Shown here in pieces: positions 58,243 to 64,000 of a stretch of 64,000 nucleotides of DNA. Both the position numbers and the translations under genes were made by a program. The stretch covers positions 74,661,496 through 74,725,495 of the forward strand of contig OY720641.1 in assembly GCA_963169105.1 (NCBI GenBank). The letters run 5' to 3'. A model generated the notes under the pieces. That model had not been told where the DNA came from. It saw only the letters and a program-made list of their open reading frames with translations, and searched no databases. This stretch comes from Ceriagrion tenellum (taxonomy: Eukaryota; Arthropoda; Insecta; Odonata; Coenagrionidae). Each line of letters begins with the position of its first letter. The stretch's first letter is position 1.

Positions 58243-59973
58243 AGAGGGACCACGGTCGACGAAATAAATATCGTCTGGTAATACAAAATCTTCTCTTAAC
58301 TAGAAACAGGTGCGTCTTCATAATTTTCGGTCAGTAAATTTTATTATGCCATAAAAATGCTTACTCCGCACTTGTTTCTGTCATGAACCGCATGAAAAAG
58401 AGTTCGGGTCGGATCCAACCCGACCGTACCTTCTATTTCGTCTCTCACCACTGTACCGCACGAGGGTTAATGTTAGTACCTATTCCCTATCATCAGAATT
58501 GATGACAAATGTTCATCTGCCAATGCCTACCTGTATATTATACATTAGATTTTATATATTTTACCCTGGTGTAAATCTTTTTCTAATGGGAGGGAATGTA
58601 AAATATAGATATTAATCCCCGCGGAACATTAATTAAGCACATTCATAAGTTGGAAGATATTTATATAATTCGGTCAGTTTTCTCACGGAGATTTTGTTTT
58701 GGCATAACATCAGACAGCAAATTTATCACCTACGATTGAATTTTAGGTTAGAAAGGTCATAGATTTGATAGTCAAATTGATTTGGCCAAGCGGACCACTC
58801 TCAACACTGCAATTCAGTTGAAAGCTATTACTAGCCAGTACTTCTAAATCTAAAAAATTAAAAAAGCAAATATCTTTCTTAGTTCGTAGTACGTACAAAA
58901 GTGGCGGCTGGCCGTACTAGAGCGTAGTGTAACGATCCCTGAGAGAGGGGAGCTATATGTGGTAAGTGGAAGGACAATTTTCGTAAAATAAGTTATTCTC
59001 GTGTTAAAATACAAGAGTGAAACGACCCAAAAACTACACTAGGTATAGGGGATCCATGTAAAAAAACATTAGCCTTATCATTTCGGCTTCACGACAATCA
59101 GCAAATTCTGGCTCCATAAAAAATCGAAATGGAGTCGGAATTACGCGCGGAAATATTTCGCAGTCGCCATGAAAACGCAGAATAAATGTGACATCTACCG
59201 ATTCAAGAGGTATGAAACTTGATACCGTTATGATTCAAAACACGGCAATGCATAAAATATATCCTTCTCTCAGTATTGTCAATCGTATTAATTGCAACGA
59301 CATTTAATTAAATGGCACTCAAGCGTTAAGAGAAATTTGCTTTTTCATGAAAACTACCTAATATGATTGATAAAATGTTGAATGCAAATGAATATGATTT
59401 TCTACAACCCCCGGTTATTATGAGTGAATAACGCTTGAAATCAAATCCCTTATCATCTCCAGAGCGGGAGATTCATCCAAAATATATACTGAAAGGACGA
59501 AAAATCAAATTTTAACCTTTCACGTTCGAACGCAACTCCTGTTCAAACCCAGTAAAAAAGAATCGTTCCAGGAAATCACATGACACTCAATTATGGGGAT
59601 GGAATTTTTTCATTCAAAACACTTTAAAGTACTGCAGCCATTTGGAAAAAAATCGTAGAGTTTGCAAAAAGGGAGCCAAATTCATCTTCTGAAACAGTAG
59701 GACGTAATCTTGTTCAAATATAAATGTATGACAATGAAATATGTCGTGATATCCATAATTAGCATTATTAATAGAGTAACCAGTACTCTATAATGGATTA
59801 CTGAAAATAAATTTTTTCTCCTTTGTTACGCATTCACGATCAAATAATATTCAGCTAATTATTTTTTAAATGCAAAGCAATATTATCAGAATACGGATTG
59901 TTTATGTAGGAAGTTACATATCCATTTTTTTTAGAATAAAACCTCATTGAAGTTTATAAGAAACGAGTTAAAA

Positions 59974-60050
59974 TAGCATTTAGTTAGAATGATTTCTGAA
60001 AAATAAGGTAACCACTGATTATTTGTGGCGCAGTGTTCCTCTTTAAAACA
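59974..60050 (+). repeat. Direct repeat, copy 1 (~77 bp)
   Basis: GCATTTAGTTAGAA then GAAAAATAAGGTAAC and GCGCAGTGTTCCTCTTTAAA. Second copy at 60505-60582. Confidence 0.85.
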
Positions 60051-60504
60051 ATGTTGACTGTGATGAACATAAATTTATTCTGATGCCATTATTATGGAAT
60101 GGAATAAATGTAACTTTAGACTTGAAAATCCAAATTTAAACTCCCAATTAGGCTCCTCTAATACATCAACATATTTTTTAAATTATGATTAGTTATGTTT
60201 ATAATTTTATTTCATTTTTCAGTTTTACGTTATAAATGCAGTTACTTAGCAAGCATCTCTTGAGGGTGAATGAATAACTTTGCTAAACTGCTGCAAGTAA
60301 GCAAATATATATATTTAACGCGAATTATTTTCTTTTAACTTTTCAGCATTATTTCATCCATGGTTATAGTTTAATTTACTAGTACATAGTTTTTTCGAAG
60401 ATGATGTAGAGAGAATACACTCAGATAGCGGTGATATTATATTTATAAGTATAAAAATAATAGTGCGCTGAATGGACCCTATTTTCAAATAAACCAGTTT
60501 AAAC

Positions 60505-60582
60505 AGCATTTAGTTAGAACGATTAATGAAAAATAAGGTAACTACTGATTATTTTTGGCGCAGTGTTCCTCTTTAAAACAAT
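60505..60582 (+). repeat. Direct repeat, copy 2 (~78 bp)
   Basis: Same order and orientation as 59974-60050, with only a handful of substitutions. Confidence 0.85.
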
Positions 60583-60872
60583 CTTTAAAAAAACTATTTT
60601 CAAAATTAAAAAAACATTTGTGGGCTGAGAATTAATTAATTGAATATTCATTTTAAGCTCAAAAAAACTTCAACAGACTGATTTCGATTAAAGATAAAAC
60701 ATTTCTATCAATCAAATCATCCTAGCATACAGTACATATATTTTTTAACGTCCATTTTATGGAGGCTGATTTTTTTATATCCTTAGTTGTTTCGCATAGT
60801 TAACTTTGAACCACGAGAGTGAACATTTCAATTAATTAAAGAACGCCTTTTTCACGTTTTTTTCGAGTTGGA

Positions 60873-61112
60873 ATGACACCACTTCCAGCTGTCTTAGCAG
60901 TTCTTGCTCTCCTCGCTGAACCTGCTCTACCGAGAGATGGCTCCACTTGTAATTCGAGTGGCTGTGAGACTTTCATCCTCGTTGGACAGGATGCTGCGCG
61001 AGGGGAACGTGAAACTAAGGCTCCAGAAGTTTCTCAAGACTGCCGCGGGGGCGCGCTGCACGTCTCCCGCAAGAGGCGCTACTTAAACTTCCCCGAAGGA
61101 TCAAACGTGAAC
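60873..61112 (+). CDS. DM4/DM12 family gene 3, exon 1
   Basis: 80 codons from ATG. A clean signal peptide (MTPLPAVLAVLALLAEPALP) is followed by a short Cys-containing linker and SRKRR, a furin-type site, then YLNFPEGSNVN. The donor AAC|GTGAGC at 61113 is preferred over AAC|GTGAAC six nt earlier. It keeps phase 0 and gives FPEGSNVN-VVVCLT, with the same FP-to-VCLT spacing as in the family and in gene 2. The frame reads on to 61175 only as intron. The exon is GC-richer than its flanks. The protein should be secreted, and family function is unknown. Confidence 0.88.
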
Positions 61113-61660
61113 GTGAGCAATGTTTCCAACCCGCAAGCCTGGGCCATTATTAATCTTCTTCGCCTCCACGCCTGACCAGCATCCCCTCCCCTCATCGTCT
61201 CCGTCTTATCTTAAGTGGTTATGATTGGTGGGACATAATTTGCTCAGAGTTCCCACGCGCGCGAAGGCTGTCAGCACAAATAACTCGCGACGTTGATTCA
61301 TTATTGCGGGGAGAAAATTGGTCCATCAGTGCGTTGACCGTTCCTTATCACGTGGGGTGCGATTAAAGTTAACTCCCGTAAGATTTTCTTACTTGAGGTC
61401 CATTCACGTCCATGTTGGGTACTTTTTCAATGTTTTTTGTCAAATCTTTTGAGTGATAAGACCCCCACAAAAAGGTCAAGGTAGAGTAAAATTGATTTAT
61501 GTTAATTGTATTACGGATAATTCCTTTCAAGTTTGATAAACTGCATGACGTTTTTGAAAACTAGGTGCTCTTCCATTTTTGTTATTCCTCACAGTCATTT
61601 ATCAAAGAAAAATTTATTTAAACAATCCGGAAAATATATTCACATTAGAACTTGAATAGC

Positions 61661-61720
61661 AACTGTGTAGATGAGTGTGACGCGTCTCTCTTCATTATAG
61701 ATGCTTACGTAAAATAGAAA
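61661..61720 (+). repeat. Dispersed repeat shared with 53971-54030
   Basis: ACTGTGTAGATGAGT then CTCTTCATTATAGAT and GTAAAATAGA, near-identical in order to 53971-54030. Confidence 0.7.
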
Positions 61721-62194
61721 TAAGGAGTGACGCCTTTCGCGCTCAATTTTACTAGATGGCAAAATTCCAACCACGGTTCACATGTATTCACCTCGTGCAG
61801 GCTGCTTTAATTAGCTAGCGTATTTGGAATCCAAGAATGTACACCTTTCTCCTTCCTCAAAATTGAATTCCAAGTTTTGAATAATTCTTCAGCTAAAAAA
61901 TAAGCCTCCCAAGGGCCCACTGGCTACGATCGTCCACCACTGTTTCTCCAGATTAAAAAATAATACCTTGAGCCCTAAAAATAACGTTTAGTACTTACAT
62001 TTTCAAAATTTCTGTTTAACTACCAGAGAAATAATGATACAGCTCTAATTTCTCTCCACAGTTATTATAATGCTGTAAGTAGTTTAAAATATAAGATTTT
62101 AGCAGAAGCTCCCTGTTAAAATCCTTTGCTTTCAAGAGAAGCAAAAGGTTTTTAACTATTAAGATACGATGTTATTCTCGGGCACAGCGGAATC

Positions 62195-63172
62195 TCAGAA
62201 AGAAGAGATAAAATCCTTCATATTATGAATACATGTGTTAGAGACGCATGTAGTGAAAACGACGGTGTTTTGATTGGAAATGTAAACTTGCGAGTTCTTC
62301 TATATGCGGATGATGTTGTTTTGATCTCAGAGAGCCAGCAGGGATTAGAGAAGCTTCTAGATTAGTTTTGTGAATCAACGGAGAGAATGGAATTAAAGGT
62401 AAATGCGTGCAAGACTAAAGTAGTAGTTTTTTATAAGGAGAATGGGGAGAATAACTGTGTGATGAGGGCGAATGGTGAAGTAATTTAACAGGTGGATGAT
62501 TTTGTGTACTTAGATAAGATGAATTCTAAAGATGGAAGAATAGATGAGGAGATAAAGAAACGTGCGAATGCTGGAAGGAAAGTGGTAGGTAGCATGTGGA
62601 GCATATCAAGGAATGAGTGCTTGTCACTTCGCCATACGGTAGTGAAACATGGGTATGTTAGGAAAGACATAAGAGTAGACGAAACGCCGTGGGTATGAGT
62701 TATCTGAGGAGTATTTGCGGCAAAAGCAGGATGAATAGGGTCAGGAATGAGTGGGTCATGAATGAATGTGGGTTAAATGCTCCTGTAATGGACGTGTATG
62801 AAAGGAGTGTGCTTCGTTGGTTTGGCCATGTTGAGAGAATGGATGAGAGTCGAATAACGAAACAGACATATGAGAGTAGAATGAATGGTGTGAGAGGTAG
62901 AGGTAGGCCGAGAAAGTTGTGGTTGAATGCGGCTGAGGAAATTCTTAGGAGGAGAAATACTAGGAGTCTTAAAAATAGGAGGGCGTGAATGAAATAGTAT
63001 ATGGGGGTAAATGAGGCAAAAGAGATTTACAAGGATAGGTCAGTATGGAGGAAATTATTGAAGCAGAGTTAGGTGTTCAATTATGTATTAAAGAGTGAAA
63101 TATTTTGAATGTGCCTACCCCGGAAGGGAATGGCGTGATGGGTATGTATGTATATATGTATGTATATAATGA
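62195..63172 (+). mobile_element. LINE family S copy in gene 3 intron 1
   Basis: It begins ISERRDKILHIMNTCVRDAC, passes the catalytic YADD (62302-62313, in LLYADDVVLIS), then CESTERMELKVNACKTK, VDDFVYLDKMNSKDGRID, GRKVVGSMWSISRNECLS. After a frameshift and a deletion it continues with MSYLRSICGKSRMNRVRNEW, RWFGHVERMDESR and RGRGRPRKLW. It ends CCCCGGAAGGGAATGGCGTG and a (TATG)n tail to about 63172. In-frame stops kill it. Same family as 30563-31490. Confidence 0.9.
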
Positions 63173-63194
63173 ATTCCATTTGTTTTCATTACAG

Positions 63195-63382
63195 GTAGTT
63201 GTCTGCTTAACAATATCTCCATTTATGCCACAAAACTGGTACACATTTGGAATGACGGCTGGAATGGGGTTTGCCTTGCCTAACGCTTCGTTTTTTATGA
63301 ACCCAGAAAATGTACCTCTTGTGCTGAGAACCAGACGAGACCGACGAGAGCTTTACAATCGACTAGAGGAAGTTTTATACGG
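63195..63382 (+). CDS. DM4/DM12 family gene 3, exon 2 (gene continues right)
   Basis: 188 nt: phase 0 in, 62 codons, two bases out (GG|GTGCGTG). The peptide VVVCLTISPFMPQNWYTFGM.. has the family's VxVCLT motif with its cysteine, the W-x-FGMTxGxGFALP block, an N-A-S possible glycosylation site, and a closing RRDRRELYNRLEEVLY helix equivalent to gene 2's RREIYRDIEEIMV. Phase 2 predicts that the next exon, beyond base 64000, starts with one base and then the DGRAC block. Confidence 0.9.
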
Positions 63383-64000
63383 GTGCGTGAGTACGAGGTT
63401 GGTGAAGGAGCTCCAGTAAATGTTTTTACCCGCAAAGGTTACTTTTCGGCGCCGCTATACCAAGACAAACCTCTACTGAGGCTTACGAAAAATCAAAATA
63501 TATCATTTCACTATAAATTGCGTAACATACTATGATAAATTTTAGTTTTTAGTGTACATGCATGCATATAATCCTTCGGTAACCACGTCAAAATTTGTGA
63601 CACGTACTGGAGTCTAAGAAACTCTGGTATTAAGTAATTATAAAATTCATTGAATAGTAACTCAAAAGACAAAACTCATAATCGTGGAATAAGCGATACA
63701 GAAAACATAATATGGATATTATACCTCTTTGAGTTTATGAACATGACCTAATTATTTGTCAAATTTCACGGTTATTATGCACTTTTACTATTGATACCAA
63801 GTATTCATTCGACAATTCAAAATTAGGAGTACTTGCACATAAGTATCTGAAAAAATTATATACATATGTTATACCTGAAATAAAAAATGGTCAAATTGAA
63901 AGACTATCTATTGAGTGACTTATATCATCTCATGTATCGTGAATTCTACCATTGAAACCAAAAATAGTGTATGCTGATCTTCACTACATCTCCTCTAGCC
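63383..64000 (+). other. Start of gene 3 intron 2
   Basis: AT-rich intron with no DGRAC-type exon before the right edge. Confidence 0.6.

Larger units (their letters stand above)
56635..58470. mobile_element. Non-autonomous piggyBac-like element, 1.8 kb
   Basis: TTAA duplications are at 56635-56638 and 58467-58470. The left end TTAACCCTCAAACGGTACGG pairs with the right end read inward, TTAACCCTCGTGCGGTACAG. Subterminal GGGTCG(T/C)ATCCGACCC palindromes occur near 56660 and 56838 and, as GGGTCGGATCCAACCC, near 58408. No transposase frame was found. The interior holds an ATATGG minisatellite, a hairpin element and a poly-G run. Confidence 0.82.
58471..60872. other. Spacer upstream of gene 3
   Basis: AT-rich. 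It contains the direct repeat pair at 59974-60050 and 60505-60582. No promoter element can be named with confidence. Confidence 0.45.
61113..63194 (+). other. Intron 1 of DM4/DM12 gene 3
   Basis: GTGAGC to TTTTCATTACAG. It contains a repeat block (61661-61720) shared with the insertion at 53971-54030 and a LINE family S copy (62195-63172) that ends only about 20 nt before the acceptor. Confidence 0.8.

Overview
The window looks like a piece of an animal nuclear genome, most likely an insect or another arthropod. It is AT-rich, its genes have introns with GT..AG borders, it is dense in decayed transposons (LINE, mariner, hAT and piggyBac remnants), and nothing resembles an operon. The only convincing cellular genes are three paralogues of the DM4/DM12 family, an arthropod family of secreted proteins of unknown function. 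I cannot name the species.

All three family genes lie on the + strand. Gene 1 enters from the left with its last two coding exons (2537-2644 and 5748-6018). Gene 2 appears complete in four coding exons (22625-23077, 26103-26272, 27184-27291, 27861-28026). Gene 3 begins at 60873-61112, continues at 63195-63382 and runs off the right edge. Wherever it can be checked, introns fall at the same place and phase (0, 2, 2), and the third exon is exactly 108 nt in both genes 1 and 2. This is a tandemly duplicated cluster. Each product would be a signal-peptide protein cut at a basic site just before a conserved FP(E/D)GS motif, ending in a cysteine pair near the C terminus.

The remaining sequence is introns and spacers packed with mobile-element debris. 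There are RTE-like LINE fragments at 0-0.5, 6.4-7.1, 23.5-24.3 and 44.2 kb, and an antisense LINE in gene 2 intron 2. Two copies of another LINE family with a (TATG)n tail lie at 30.6-31.5 kb and 62.2-63.2 kb. A large LINE group (14.5, 20.1, 32.7, 33.8, 38.7, 41.4, 46.2, 52.1, 53.3, 55.4 and 56 kb) has a terminal hairpin with compensatory base changes and usually a (GTAGAT)n tail. DNA transposons include a mariner deletion derivative (10.2 kb), a hAT remnant (44.5-45.3 kb), two non-autonomous piggyBac-like elements with TTAA ends (32.2-33.6 and 56.6-58.5 kb) and small inverted-repeat elements.

Fold-back DNA is conspicuous: a perfect 85-bp-arm hairpin at 18.65-18.81 kb, a 49-bp-arm hairpin at 18.10-18.20 kb, a head-to-head tRNA-derived SINE pair at 51.3-51.5 kb, and a 2.6 kb fold-back at 53.3-55.9 kb. 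Several GC-rich islands (15.8-16.3, 17.5-18.0, 31.7-32.1, 40.6-41.1 and 47.6-48.5 kb) hold open frames but no recognisable protein.
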